The notes under the pieces are model-generated. The model ran no database searches. It was not told where the DNA came from and worked only from the letters and a program-made list of their open reading frames with translations. This document shows positions 30,901 through 42,300 of a DNA stretch of 64,000 nt, one piece after another. How positions within the stretch are numbered: the first letter of the stretch is position 1; each line of letters starts with the position of its first letter. Position numbers and translations under genes: made by a program. Source of the stretch: Enoplolaimus lenunculus (taxonomy: Eukaryota; Nematoda; Enoplea; Enoplida; Thoracostomopsidae); contig JASANG010002561.1 of the NCBI GenBank assembly GCA_030248215.1, positions 1 to 64,000 on the forward strand, in the 5' to 3' direction.

Positions 30901-33900
30901 ATACATAGTACTAAATCACCACAAGACGTGAGAGCCCCCTCGGGCTCGAGCGTCAAACTCCTATAGGTGAGTGGTGATGGTATTCGCCTCCCGCTCCAGT
31001 CACTGGAGTTCAAATCCTAGCATAAAAGTAGGTCTCTGGGGAAATAGAAAATATTCATGTGAGAAAGGTATAATAATATACTAGTCGACCATCTTTGCGC
31101 AATGCGTACAAAAGTGTTAGCAAATGCATAAAAATCTGTATACAAATTTTTTAATTATAAAACAGTCCCGTCTATGTGCTATGAAACTATTGTAAAACAG
31201 AGTATGATGCAAAGTCGCCTAAAATACGTATGTGTGGCATTCCAGCTATAACAGATATAGATAAAGCATTTCATTAGCTGTGAAATTAATGTCTTAGAAA
31301 TTCGACTTGAATATTGCGCTGAGTGGTAGAGACATGTGATACCAGCAAGCATGCAACGCTAATCATTGCATAACAATCGAGAGAAAAAAATGGATCACGA
31401 TGTGCCACAGCCATGATCCACGGGCGATTCATGGTCAGTGAACCTGTGGATGGCACCATCCTGATCAATCAAAATTTCACAAATTTTGACCCACGCTCTA
31501 CGACCCATTTCCAACTCTGAAACAATTGTAAACTATTTTTCAAATGCAATCATCACCTTACACAATTCGGTAAAATCTTCTCGGAAGCCACGGCAATAGT
31601 ACTGGAGTAGACGGTAGCTGTTTGGCCAAAGTTTCATCCACACTGCTATCAGCAGGGTCTACTGAAGACGGCATAGAAGCCTGAAACATTTTCATACGGC
31701 CATGTTAAACCTTAATAGGACCGTACGCGTAGATTTTAGAGTACAATTTTGGTTAGGTTTAGACTTTATTGTGTTCTTATCGCTTAGGCTTAGGCTTAGA
31801 AATATACTTAAACTACAGTTACAGCAGTAAAAGTACCATTGGCCATATCATACGTGCTCTATCTGTGATATGGCCCATGTAAAGATCAGGGGCAGAACGT
31901 TTATCTGTGGGACTGGAAAAGAGTAAGCTTAACCCTTTCTCACATGAATATTTTCTATTTCCCCTGAGACCTACTTTTATGCTTGGATTCGAACTCCAGT
32001 GACTGGAGTGGGAGGCGTATACCATCACCACTCAGCTATAGGAGCTTGACGCTCGAGCCCGAGGCGGCTCTCACGTCTTGTGGTGATTTAATACTATGTA
32101 TACGTGTTGTAATTGTTAAACACGGTGCGATATATACTCTTTAAGGTATATACACTGCGCTGAGTTGCCTACAGGCAACTCAATGTGAGAAGGGGTTAAG
32201 CTTTAGACTAATTTTTTACTTGGCTTAGGCTTATCGACTCACCACCCAAGTTCGAAGTAAAATTTGATATTCCGAGAGTCGAAATTCACTCGGTAAAATT
32301 TCATTGACGTCTGATTTCGGTCGATTTTTTGTAAATTGTATCAAGAGTGCATGATACCAAAATATGCCACTCTTGTGGTTCCGCAAGCTACAAAATGTAC
32401 CTGGCACGCGTTGCGTTTTTGTTCGACCTTCCTTATTTTAAACGACAGTAGAACATGTGTTACTGTGAACCGTGGCACTGTATATGTATCTGGCATTTAA
32501 AATGTTCTGATTATGGATTAATTTAGAGGCATTGCATGTGACAGCGACTCCCTTCCCCTAACTTGGGGGTCGTCTAAAAACGCAACGCCCTGTGGTACAT
32601 TTTATAAAATGAGAGACCGCAAAGTTGCATACTTAGCATTTTACTCTTGATTTTAAAGTCACTTTCTAGCTACGTTAACAAATGGCATGAAGGTTACATA
32701 TCCGCTCTTAAACCTTTAAAAGATCCAGACAAGAGTAGTTTTATAGATCTTAGAATAACCCTACTGAATCAAAGTGTCAAATATCACTTTCTACACTCCA
32801 TCAAAAAACTTTAACATGAGGTTAATACTCTGCCCAAGTGAGACTCTTGTATGCGTATTTTTACGCTTAGGCTTAGGCTTAGGCTTAGGGAAATGCTCAT
32901 TCTTACGTTTAGGCTCTAAGCCTTAGGTTTAATAGGCTTCGGCTTAGGAATATGCTCATTCTTACGCTTAGACATAGGCTTAGCTTAGGCTTTGGAATAT
33001 GCTTATAATTCTGTTCCACCCAGTTCTTTGCATTGGCCGCAAGGTTTAATAACATGACCCCCACGAAGTCGATTAGTCCCGAAAACCTGTAACTCACCGA
33101 CTGAGTGATACTTACTTCTGGGTCTGAAGCTGGTTCGGGCACAATCCGTTGTGATCCATCAACCAATTGAGCGTCGGAATGTTTGTGTATAAACAAGAAA
33201 AACACTCCTCTGAAATTGGTAACTTTTACACGGTTCAACTGGACGTGAGTACCCAGGAGGTTGAAGCGCAAGGTCAACAAAATTTACCGGAGCCGGATGT
33301 GAAACAAAATAAAGATAATTAAAATTAATACTGAATTTGCTAGATTTAATATAAATATTAAATTTCGTAGAAATTCAGTAAAAACTACTCTTTGAAATAT
33401 TTGGCAATTAAATTTTCAAAATTGTACCAAAGTTGCCAACAAACTCGCGGAACGACAAGCTTACGGAACGGAACACCTTTTATAAAAACGTTCAACACCG
33501 AAAACGACTTAGGCTTATGCTCAGGTATCAATAGAATTGGACTAAGGTTATAGTTCTGAAGTAACGTTGTCCATGATTCCCATAGGTTTAGAAAGTACGT
33601 TTAAAATCCCATGCGCGGATCCAGGATTTACAAAACAAACGGGGCTTAAAACGCGCATAAGATGTAGATTTGTTAATTTCAGTGGCCTTTCAATGTTTCG
33701 CCACTAAATAAAGTTTCGCGAGCAAACAAAGCCAGAAGTTCGAATGAATTTTAACATTTTATAGTTCGAAATTTGCAAATTTAAGTGAATTGACCAAAAT
33801 GAAAGATTCAATCCGTTTGATCTCGGCTTGTATCGGTCAGGGAATTGTGACAAGTTTGAACTGACTTTAGCTCTTATACGCAATCAGCCTTTTTGACTAT

Positions 33901-36900
33901 TGTCCTTTCGACTTGTTGGCCATGTAAAGATCAGGGGCGGAACGTTTTTCTGTGCGGAACTGCGATACAGTAAGCTTAAGCTTTAGACAAATTGTTTTGC
34001 TTGGCTTAAACTTAAGCTTAGGAATATGCTCATTCTTATGCTTAGGCTTAGGTTAGGCATAGGCTTAGAAATATGCTTGTAATGCTGTTCTGCCCCTGTT
34101 CTTTACTGTGACCGACTTGTTTAATACAACTGAACTCAAAGAAATATTTACTTTACCCAACAACAGAAATTGCAAATCCTAAATAATTGAGCAAATCACT
34201 TTTTGGTGGTTCTGCACGAAGACCAAACCAGCCAAACCTGAAACTCGACAAAACATAAATTCGGTTGTCAGTGGCACCAGGAGTGATAGAAGAGTCTAAG
34301 TACCTGGTGCCAAACCATGCTAACTTTGTCATTGCTAACATTTATTAAATCTTCCGGCATTGGGCTGACGTAAAGTTCTAGAAATGTCTCGTCTTCTTGA
34401 AAGTCTGCCGCAATTTAGTCGGCCAGTGTAAACAACAGGGGCGGAACAGTGTTATAAGCATATTCTTAAGCCTAAACCTAAACCTAAACCTAAACGTAAA
34501 AATGAGCATATTCCTAACCCTAAGCCTAGGTCTAAGCCTAAGCTAAACAAAAAAGTTAGTCTAAAGCTTAAGTTTACTCTATTGTAGTCCCACAGATAAA
34601 CGCTATGCCCCTGATCTTTACATGGGCCATTTCGTCTTGCGTTTTCGACCAGATTTCACGCCAAGAATGATGCTTAGGTTTAGACTCATAGTTGCGTGGA
34701 CGCTTAGGCTTTAGGCGTAAGTTTAGGTTTAGAAATGCCAGCCCGCGTAAACATCAGGGGCGGATCGTTTTTCAGCGGGATGATCGAGTAAGTTTATCCT
34801 GTGATTATTTTTTCGCTTGGTTTAGGCTTAGGATTTATTAAATATGCTTACTGTTACGTCCTGTTGTGTACATTTGCCAAAATACCAATACTTTGGATAA
34901 GGTTGTCAGTTTAATAGTAAGTCAGAGCGCTCAATTCGAATTTAACAATAGCTGAATAGTCGAAAAAATCCTGAGGGTAAGCGATGACCACGTCTCGCCC
35001 ACCAAAATCAATTGAGCTGAATGCTTCGGATTCAAAAGTAAATACCTGCCACTGGCCCATCCTATAATCATTTGAGATGACGTCCAAATCAGCAACCCTG
35101 GCGCAATGCCAATCGAATCGAAAATAATTACATTGACTACATTTCCTGCAAAATAAACATTGTATTTTATGCCTGTTCCAAACCGTGGTCCATGTAAAGA
35201 TCAGGGGCGAAACGTTTTTCTGTGGGACTGCAATAGAGTAAGCTTAAGCTTCCGACTAGTTTTTTCCTGGCTTACACGTAGGCTTAGATATATGCTCATT
35301 TTTACGCTTATGCTTAGGCTTTGGTTTAGGCTTAGGCTTAGGAATACGCTTATACTACTGTTCGGGCCCTGTTACATTGGCCCAAACCGCTATACTGTAA
35401 GGACACCAGAAAACGGCCGAAATTCGGCTTAAAATAAGGATTAGTAAAATTTCCACCTAAACCTTTATTTGTGATACTTTCGGTGAACCTTCGGACCATT
35501 TAAAAGCTGCAAACAAAAAGATTGTCTTGAAATTTCAAGACTAAAATGTCTTTAATTTTAAACATTTGTTGTCATAAACAGCTCAGAAATTCGTGTCTGA
35601 AATATTTAAAACATTTTCACTAAATTGTGATTTAAGAATTAGTTTTGTAATTTGAAGTTTGTTTCGTTTTTAAGTTTTTATGTAAATCGAAGTTCAAGGA
35701 TATTTCGAGTTCAGCTCCAGGCTCGTTTAACTTAATAAGTTTACGTCTTGGCGAGATTTTAGGTTGCAAAATTAGGGAATTTGGTTAAGATTTAGCTATC
35801 AATTTTGCAGTCGTCTTCCTAGCGAATCATTGCTGCTGCATTTACGATTTTACTAAATTCAAAATCGTGGGATTGGGAGACACACGTGCCAGGAACAATA
35901 GATTTATGTCTGAAACAAACCGGATGCTGGTTGATCCCGGAAACAGTTTCGACGCAGATGTTAGCCTTTGTAACTGCGCATACGTGTAATAATTGTTAAA
36001 CACTGTGAGTTGTATACGGTTTATTGGTTGCTGGTAGTATTTATGCCATATATGAAGAAGAGATTAAGCCTAAGTAAAAATACAGTCCATAATGTAAGCC
36101 TTCTGTTTTAGAGTACCACCTAAAAATGGGGCGGTCTTAAATGTACCATGGGACCCCAAGGTATTACCTGAACACCAAAACAATCCGCCAAGCATCGCAA
36201 GTGGATAGAACGTGGGAAAATCAGCGATGATATTCGTGAAAAATCCGATCATCAGAATACCACATGAATAGATCCATTGATAAACTACGCCTATAACTGA
36301 AAACAAGCTGAAATTGAACCGCATTCGCACTAATTAGAGTTAGTAAACGAAATCAGCCATTATGACGCCTGGGTCCATGTAACGATATGGGGCGGAACGT
36401 TTTTCAGTTGGAATAAAATAGAGTAAGCTTAAGCTTTAGACTATTTTTTGTTTGGCTTATGCTTAGGCTTTGGCTTAGGAATATGTTCATTCGTTCATTC
36501 TTACGCAAGGCTTAAGCTTAGGCTTATGCTTAGGCTTACGCTTACGCTTAGGAATATGCTTATAATACTGTTCGGCCCCTGTTCGTTACATTGGCCGACG
36601 TCTGTAACGAATCTCATCCTTAGCCTAAAACGACCATGTAACACTTGTGAGAGTCTTCATGCTTTGTGATCGAATACTGTAGTGACATGAATAAGAGGGC
36701 GGACTGATATTTATTTGGCCTATCCAGAGAGTACCCCCTTTTTATTCGGTTACGGACTGTTAATTATTTTTAACCCACGCTCCGCCGCCCTTCGTTACTG
36801 ATATATATCCGGTACTGCAATGATCCGTTGAATTAAACGTTTATTTGTCTTGTGTCAGATTTTTGTAAAATTCAATCATTTCCTGCGTCAATTGTGTTGC

Positions 36901-37751
36901 CACATAAAACTTGCACGTCTGAATAGGGCTTTAAGGCATATTTTTGATTGCTCTGCAGCAAATTGATACATAACCATATGGTGTATATATATGTTAGAGA
37001 ATTGTCGAATCATTTCGTGTTCGATACCATAGAATTGTAGTATGCAAACTGACGTCGCACTGCAAAAAATGGTGAGTCAAATTAACTCTCTCCGATATAG
37101 GCTCTACAGGACTACACAAACTGAGAGTTAAACTCGACTGCGCTAGAGTCAAATTCGATTCACTGAATCGCACGTTTGATTCTGGTGGAGTCGAATTTCA
37201 CTCAATTTGTGTAGTCCCGTAGAGCCTAATCTCGGAGAGACTCAATTTGACTCACCATTTTTTAAAGTGTGGCTTATGGCCAACTTGACAAATATATTAG
37301 CCGTCTATCTAAATTTATACCAAAGCCTTTAAACAAATCATACACTGCAAAAAATGGTGAGTCAAATTGACTTTCTTCGAAATAGGCTCTACGGATCTAC
37401 ACAAACTGATTCAAATTCGACTCTGTCAGAGTCACACGTGCGACTCCAAAAAGCGTATTTCGGAGAGTCGATTTGATTCACCATTTTTTTGCTGTGTAAA
37501 GTCAATCACTTGTGTTCGGAGTCTTTTCTATAAATCGGCTAAATACGGAATTTTTACTAAAAGTTGATTTTGATGTTTGTTTGCACAACATAGATTGAAA
37601 TCTAACAACATTTGGAAAAAACATGTGAAATACTATTTGAATGCTAAAATTACTTACCGTCGTTCAGTTGAACACCTTTCAAAAGAACAAATTGCGATCC
37701 GAACAAAATGGCCGCAGCCAACGTTGCTACCATTCCCCATGCGAAACTCAT
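28000..37751 (-). CDS. TMEM144: TMEM144-type multi-pass membrane transporter
   Basis: Ten exons with consistent phases: 37751-37658, 36296-36168, 35145-35046, 34237-34157, 33209-33116, 31680-31562, 30668-30562, 29807-29581, 28826-28773, 28092-28000; 1098 nt, 365 aa (human TMEM144 is about 345). The family belongs to the drug/metabolite transporter superfamily and is thought to move carbohydrate-like solutes; the exact substrate is unknown. Diagnostic stretches: AAAILFGSQFVLLKG (TM1), GVVYQWIYSCGILMI, FYPLAMLGGLFWCSGN, GIAPGLLIWTSSQMIIGWAS, RFGWFGLRAE with LLNYLGFAISVVGGVFFLFI, then after a polar loop GICCALFGGVMYGLMFDPVI, SVGSGLIWGVAFSCWLYANS, AAITALYGVFYYRDIR and a last TM ending in VVET. 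ATG at 37751 directly precedes TM1. Intron repeats include six T elements and an inverted pair of B elements flanking exon 6. Start codons of TMEM144 and TMBIM4 are divergent, 1.6 kb apart. Confidence 0.95.
28126..28772. other. TMEM144 intron 9, little structure
   Basis: A short match to the 60.1 kb inverted-end element (GGCCCAAGTCAAACTGCTAT) lies at 28127-28160. The mirror-image frames at 28328-28573 show no motif. Confidence 0.3.
28857..28950. repeat. E-family MITE, left part
   Basis: AAAGCTCTATTCACGTGCAA and GACTTGCAGCTGCAGGCATT. Confidence 0.6.
29095..29296. repeat. P-family palindromic MITE, full length
   Basis: Arms mirror each other from CACTGGAAAAAATGGCGAGT to CCATTTTTTGCAGTA, with GACTACGCAAACTGAGTG / CTCAGTTTGTGTAGTC inside. 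TMEM144 intron 8. Confidence 0.85.
30290..30505. repeat. W-family MITE, left part
   Basis: TTACTGTAGTGAGCCGAAAC, then GTCCCCATTTTGAGTCCCAA and AAATGTCAATTATCCCTAA; the right end is lost 57 bases before exon 7. Confidence 0.7.
30807..31068 (+). repeat. B-family piggyBac-like MITE with tRNA-like promoter
   Basis: Preceded by TTAA; starts CCCCTTCTCACGTTGAGTTG and ends ATTCATGTGAGAAAGG. Inside, GGTGAGTGGTGATGG (A-box-like) and GGAGTTCAAATCC (B-box-like) lie about 40 bases apart, like a tRNA. In TMEM144 intron 6. Confidence 0.85.
31698..31844. repeat. T-family MITE (T-C-like)
   Basis: GGCCATGTTAAACCTTAATA to AGCAGTAAAAGTACCATTGGCC in form; GCTTAGGCTTAGGCTTAG near 31780. Begins only 17 bases upstream of the TMEM144 exon 6 acceptor (minus strand). 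Flanks TTTCATAC / ATATCATA. Confidence 0.8.
31872..32240. repeat. T-family MITE split by a B-family insertion
   Basis: GGCCCATGTAAAGATCAGGG and its AGAGTAAGC-TTAA core are interrupted by the B element at 31933-32195 and resume as GCTTTAGACTAATTTTTTAC with a TTGGCTTAGGC end; the right terminus is lost. Confidence 0.8.
31933..32195 (-). repeat. B-family piggyBac-like MITE, clean TTAA insertion
   Basis: TTAA duplicates at 31929-31932 and 32196-32199; ends CCCTTTCTCACATGAATATT and GAGTTGCC...AAGGGG in inverse. Read on minus it is highly similar to the plus-strand copy at 30807-31068, with A box TAGCTGAGTGGTGATGG and B box GGAGTTCGAATCC. In TMEM144 intron 5. Confidence 0.92.
32240..32837. other. 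TMEM144 intron 5, no supported feature
   Basis: Weak similarity to the 4060-4200 region (GAGTGCATGATACCAAAATA, CAACGCCC); otherwise nothing identified. Confidence 0.3.
32838..33038. repeat. T-family MITE (T-A), left end lost
   Basis: TTAGGC arrays at 32862-32892 and 32905-32975; right end CACCCAGTTCTTTGCATTGGCC in form. Confidence 0.75.
33918..34113. repeat. T-family MITE (T-A), perfect 8-bp duplication
   Basis: GACTTGTT flanks both ends (33910-33917, 34114-34121). Left GGCCATGTAAAGATCAGGGG; right CCTGTTCTTTACTGTGACC. TTAGGC array at 34008-34070. 43 bases from the TMEM144 exon 4 donor. Confidence 0.94.
34421..34628. repeat. T-family MITE (T-A)
   Basis: GGCCAGTGTAAACAACAGGG to CTGATCTTTACATGGGCC; flanks ATTTAGTC / ATTTCGTC. 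(CCTAAA) and (CCTAAG) arrays. Confidence 0.9.
34660..34882. repeat. T-family remnants (two)
   Basis: A hexamer-bearing right half at 34660-34735, then AGCCCGCGTAAACATCAGGG to TGTACATTTGCC at about 34740-34880. Confidence 0.6.
35187..35382. repeat. T-family MITE (T-A)
   Basis: GGTCCATGTAAAGATCAGGG to CCCTGTTACATTGGCC; flanks CAAACCGT / CAAACCGC. Two TTAGGC arrays. 41 bases upstream of the TMEM144 exon 3 acceptor. Confidence 0.92.
36372..36596. repeat. T-family MITE (T-A)
   Basis: GGTCCATGTAACGATATGGG to CCTGTTCGTTACATTGGCC; flanks GACGCCTG / GACGTCTG. TMEM144 intron 1, 75 bases from exon 2. Confidence 0.9.
36675..36872. repeat. W-family MITE, reverse right part
   Basis: TACTGTAGTGACATGAATAA, then AGAGTACCCCCTTTTTATTC and GTTACTGATATATATCCGGT; truncated at about 36872. 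Confidence 0.7.
37058..37270. repeat. P-family palindromic MITE, full length
   Basis: CACTGCAAAAAATGGTGAGT to CCATTTTTTAAAGTGTG with mirrored GACTACACAAACTGAG / CTCAATTTGTGTAGTC. TMEM144 intron 1. Confidence 0.88.
37343..37496. repeat. P-family palindromic MITE, shorter copy
   Basis: CACTGCAAAAAATGGTGAGT to CCATTTTTTTGCTGTG, flanked by TA on both sides, as for Tc1/mariner-type insertion. 73 bases from the previous P copy. Confidence 0.85.
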
Positions 37752-39385
37752 TTTTAAAGCAAAAAAGCTTAGAATAAAGTAACGCTTGCGTAGGCCTAAA
37801 TTTTTCCTATGCCTGTGAGCCTAAACCTTAAATTTTTTTTTCAAATTTTTTTGTAGGACACCTGATTTTTTTTCTTAAATCGCAATCAATTGCACATATA
37901 CGGGTGTAAAATGATTTTAGTCTACTGTACTAGCGAGCTTGTCAGTTTAAATTCTTAAACTTGGGGAATTTGACTACAAAGTGCAAAAAACATCTTATGT
38001 GCAGCACTTAAAGCGTATACAGTGTACTGATAAGCAACGGAAACTGATCTATTATTATTGCATATTTGTCTATAGATTATATTCTTAGAAAACAGTACGG
38101 ATTGCGCTACATTTGAAGTCCGGCGCCGTCCAGTCACCCGTGCGGTGCCGTCCATCACCCCGTACGGCGACGTCCGTCACCGTGCGTAACCCGGACAACG
38201 CCGTCTGCCACCGTTCGTCGCCAAACGACGCCGTACGTGAGTTATTACGTACGATACCGCACGGTCACGGACGGCGCCGCACTTCAACGCACGTCAACAA
38301 AAGTACAGCGTAACCCTAAAACTGACTTGAACCGTGAAAATCAATATTCATTCGTGAAAATCAGTATTCATTCAGTCTCAAACGTTTGTAAACGTGACAG
38401 TTGCATCCAGTGTTAGTATTTTCTGGAAAAACGAAAGAATTGAAAAACATTTACTCGTGTTGCAACAACTGTAAACACGTTTAATGGATGGTGCGAAGTC
38501 TGGAGCTAAAATATAATAGCATGAAAGTCATATTTATTATTTTTGAGACGACATGGAGGCCATCTTTTTTGGGTTTAGATTTTACAATCTTTCGTTTTTA
38601 ATACTGGGCCAGGTCAATTTGTGCCTAGATTTTGGCATAGCTATCTCTGATGGAAATTTTCTGCATATTCACAGTGAAAAAATTTGGAGCTCGGTACGCC
38701 TAGATCCTGCATTCATCATTTCAATTTTGTCGCAAATTCCATTTCGTCAAACTTAAATTCGTATGTTTTGTCTTATGACCGAAATCGGATTAACTCATGA
38801 GATCGACTTTCAGACATGTAAAAGGCGATTCGTACTTGCGCGCAATTATTGTATCTTTTACTTAGAATTACGGATGAGAGCAAAGTCAGGGCGTAAGGAC
38901 AGTCTTGTACTTGCGTTAATGGTCAATGACAATTTTCTCAAGATTTACTGTAATTTTTATATAAAACACTTAGCTAAAAGGACATTGCGATTTGGTAGTA
39001 GTTTTGTATATCAACCCTGCAACTTTCGAGCGCAGGTAGGGCCAACCGGTAAGTGCAGTTTGATCACAATCTTTAAAAGACTGAAGTCTACTGGTATCAA
39101 ACGCAACATGCATTTATTGCGTGTCAGATATAATGCGGACACAACCGCTACAAACAATTGTTACTTTAAACAAAAACGACCGTATCGTTCATTTAAATGA
39201 AATAGCGCATTTGCTTTGAACTTTCTTTATAGTATGCACACTGGTACTTTTCAAATTTTATTTTGGATGAGTTGCATCTCCGCAGGATAGTTTTTTGTTT
39301 TTTCCATGGTCCATTTTTGCGGAAAATATTGATTGATATAGTTTTTTGTTTTTCGTGTACTAACAATTAAAATACTGTTAAATTA
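37752..39385. promoter_or_regulatory. Divergent spacer between TMEM144 and TMBIM4 starts
   Basis: A 1.6 kb spacer must hold both promoters. It contains a GC-rich D-family block at 38118-38315 and otherwise AT-rich sequence. No TATA or initiator can be assigned with confidence. Confidence 0.4.
38118..38315. repeat. D-family GC-rich repeat
   Basis: Repeats of GGCGCCGTCC / GTCCGTCACCGTGCG and an end GTCAACAAAAGTACAGCGTA shared with 58830-58925. Confidence 0.55.
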
Positions 39386-42300
39386 ATGAAGAAGCCAAGC
39401 CCTACGCATAGTAGTAGATCATCGGTATGCAGCGACGATATTGAAATGGGCGGCAGCATTACTGGAATTCCCATCAAGTCTGAGTCGAAACTGAAACTAA
39501 TTGAAGATATCGATGATATTCTTCATGGAACGACAGTTGCGAATGCTCATATTCACATAAGACTTCGTAAGTCTGCCGTTGAGTGTGCACCTGGGTAAGG
39601 CCAGTGTTAAAAGGGGCGCGGTAATATTTACTTTTGCCTAGAAAATTAACCGCGCTGTGCTCAGTCTTTCCACTATTTTTGTGTTCATTTCAGTCTTCTT
39701 TATAAGTGTTGGGGTTGGGAATCGGAGCTGATGGTGTTTTGTGAGTGTGAACTGATGCCGAACTTATCGATAAAGTAGCTGCTGTAGCATTTTTGATATT
39801 TTAGCGTTGGTTACATTTGCACACTTCGCAAATTAACTCATGCGAAATTTTAATGAAGTTTAGAGATGCTAGTGTGAGCACGTTTAATACTGTAGGGGCG
39901 GGAGGGGGGGTGGGGTACTTGTTAATTTATGTTATCCCAGTTTATGGAGTGCGGTTCATGTAAATGAGCAAAACTATGTTATACATGTCAGAACTGCACG
40001 TTCGAGACGACCCCATTCTTCGACGTACTACGAATATATTTGGTTTTTCTCCTTAATTTTTCCGAAACATATGGTTACGCCGGGAATCCAACCTCAGACC
40101 TCTTGCACTCGAGTCAAGCATGCTACCATTACACCGTGTGGTCGATTCTGTAATTTTCTCTAACATTATACGCGCACATGCATGTATGTGTCTTACATTA
40201 CACACACTACGCACATACACAATGCTACACCACGTATAACAACAATACGTACGTAAGTAATTTCTAAATTGTTATGAATTAAGTTTCACCGCTTATTATT
40301 TTCTGATTTTAGGATTTTTGAGAAAGGTTTTTGGCATTCTCACTGCACAGTTGTTATTGACAACGATTATTGGAGCGACATGTATCAGTGTTCCTACTAT
40401 TAAATTGGCAGTCCAGCAGTAGTAAGTAACTTTAAAACACTATCGCTTCTTATACGAATATTCATACAGGGTGAAAACATTGGTTCAGTAAAAATTATAC
40501 GTGCATGCTGTCAAGTTTGTTGACAAAAAACCTGGATCTTGAACATTTAAACAAAAGTTAGCACAGCCTTCGTTACGCTGTGGCATTTTGTTTTAGTAGC
40601 CAAGCTGCGGCCCCTGCTAACGCTAGTTAATATTGTTCAGCACGGGCTTGAGCTATATCACAGTTTTTGTTGTGTATTTTTGGACAAAGTGTTTTGTGAG
40701 GAATTTTAATTAACCATGTAAATTTTTTCGTCAACGAATTTAACAGTCTGCAATAGTTATTAATCTTATTTTTGGTTTATGAATTTGAGTTATTTCCTTT
40801 TTGTGGTCATTAATGTTTTTTGGAGATTTAAATTTGTTATCGTTGTTTCAGTCCATGGACAATCATGGTTGGTGTGATTGCATCAATTGGACTTTTGATT
40901 GGAATGATGGTCAAACGACACGAAACTCCGACTAATTATATGTTGTTGATTGCTTGGGTGAGTGGTTGAATTTTAAATACAGAATTTGAACTAAGGTATG
41001 TTACTTTTTACGTAAAAACATTTAGTTATTGGTTACTTATTTAGACGTTTTAAACCTCCCAACATTTTGCCACAACTTTTTCTTTTTGGAAGTTGTAACT
41101 TGACTCCCTTGCAAACGACATATTTTGTATTTTGGTTGGAGTTTTATGCAGCTTCAATGCCACTTATTCAACAATCCTTATCACTTTGTTACTATGGAAC
41201 AGTAGTCAAAAAATGCGGTGTGAACCCCCGAAGTTTTTTCAAGATCCCCACCTGATTTTTTTCAGGATCCCCACCCGAATTTTCATAGAACTTCTCTTCC
41301 GAATATTGCACCGCACGACCCCCACCAAAATGATTCCTGGCTACGGCCCGGACAATTGCGTGTGTTAATTTTGAGATCTGCAATTGCAACAGGTCGTCAG
41401 TCTGACTAGTCATCGCTGACAGTGATAGTTAATATACGCATTTGAAAAGATCGGTCCTAATCTTTAGAGGCTTGTAGAGAAATTTTAAAGTATTTTTATT
41501 GAGTGAACTAGTCAAAAACTAAGTTTGTGACGCTACGATGCAGTGTCGCTTACTGCTGGCCAACCAGGTGAAAGCTGTTTGTAGCCAGTGTAGCCGAGAG
41601 CAAAATATTTTATTTCACTAAATTCATACATAGTATGATGTACAGAGTTTGCTCTTGTGTTTATTTGATGGCACATGGTTAGAGCCATCTCCTCCGCATG
41701 GAGAAATCTAATGACTAGGTCATAACTGCTGTAATTGTACACTTCAATGTGCAGTTCATACTAATTTTTGATTAACTGCCAGAAATTTGTATGGTATTGG
41801 GGTTATGCGCAATTTTGAAACTGTACACTCGTTAACCTCACCTCATAATTTTATTTGTTAAACTCAGCTTAACACGTGTCGCAATATTCACAAAGTATAT
41901 TTTGTTTCGCACGCGTTAAGGTTAGGTTAACATACAAAACTGTGATAAGCTGAGGTTAACATGTGAGCAATTTTAAAATTATTGTATTGTTGATTCCAAC
42001 ACTCGTACAATTCTGTGGCCGTCCGTCCTTCAGGAATTATTGTGAACGGTCATAATTCATTGTCTATATTTTTAGACAGTTTGCGAAGCTTATACTGTTG
42101 GTGTTGTAGGTAAGTAATTTTAGCATTCAAGTTATGTAAAGTAGTAAACGGGCCACGAAGCTTATGTTTGAATAAATCAGAATGTTGAAATTCAAATCTT
42201 TGTAGCTGCATATTGCCATTGTCAAATGTGTGTGGCACTTATCACCCGATATCGATAGGGTTTCAATCTTTAAAACCGCAGCATACTATAAAGTTCTGGT

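Noticed and set aside
38763-39200. 145-codon plus-strand open frame upstream of TMBIM4
   Set aside because: No recognisable motif, no splice context and ordinary AT-rich composition; could be chance. Left out as a gene.
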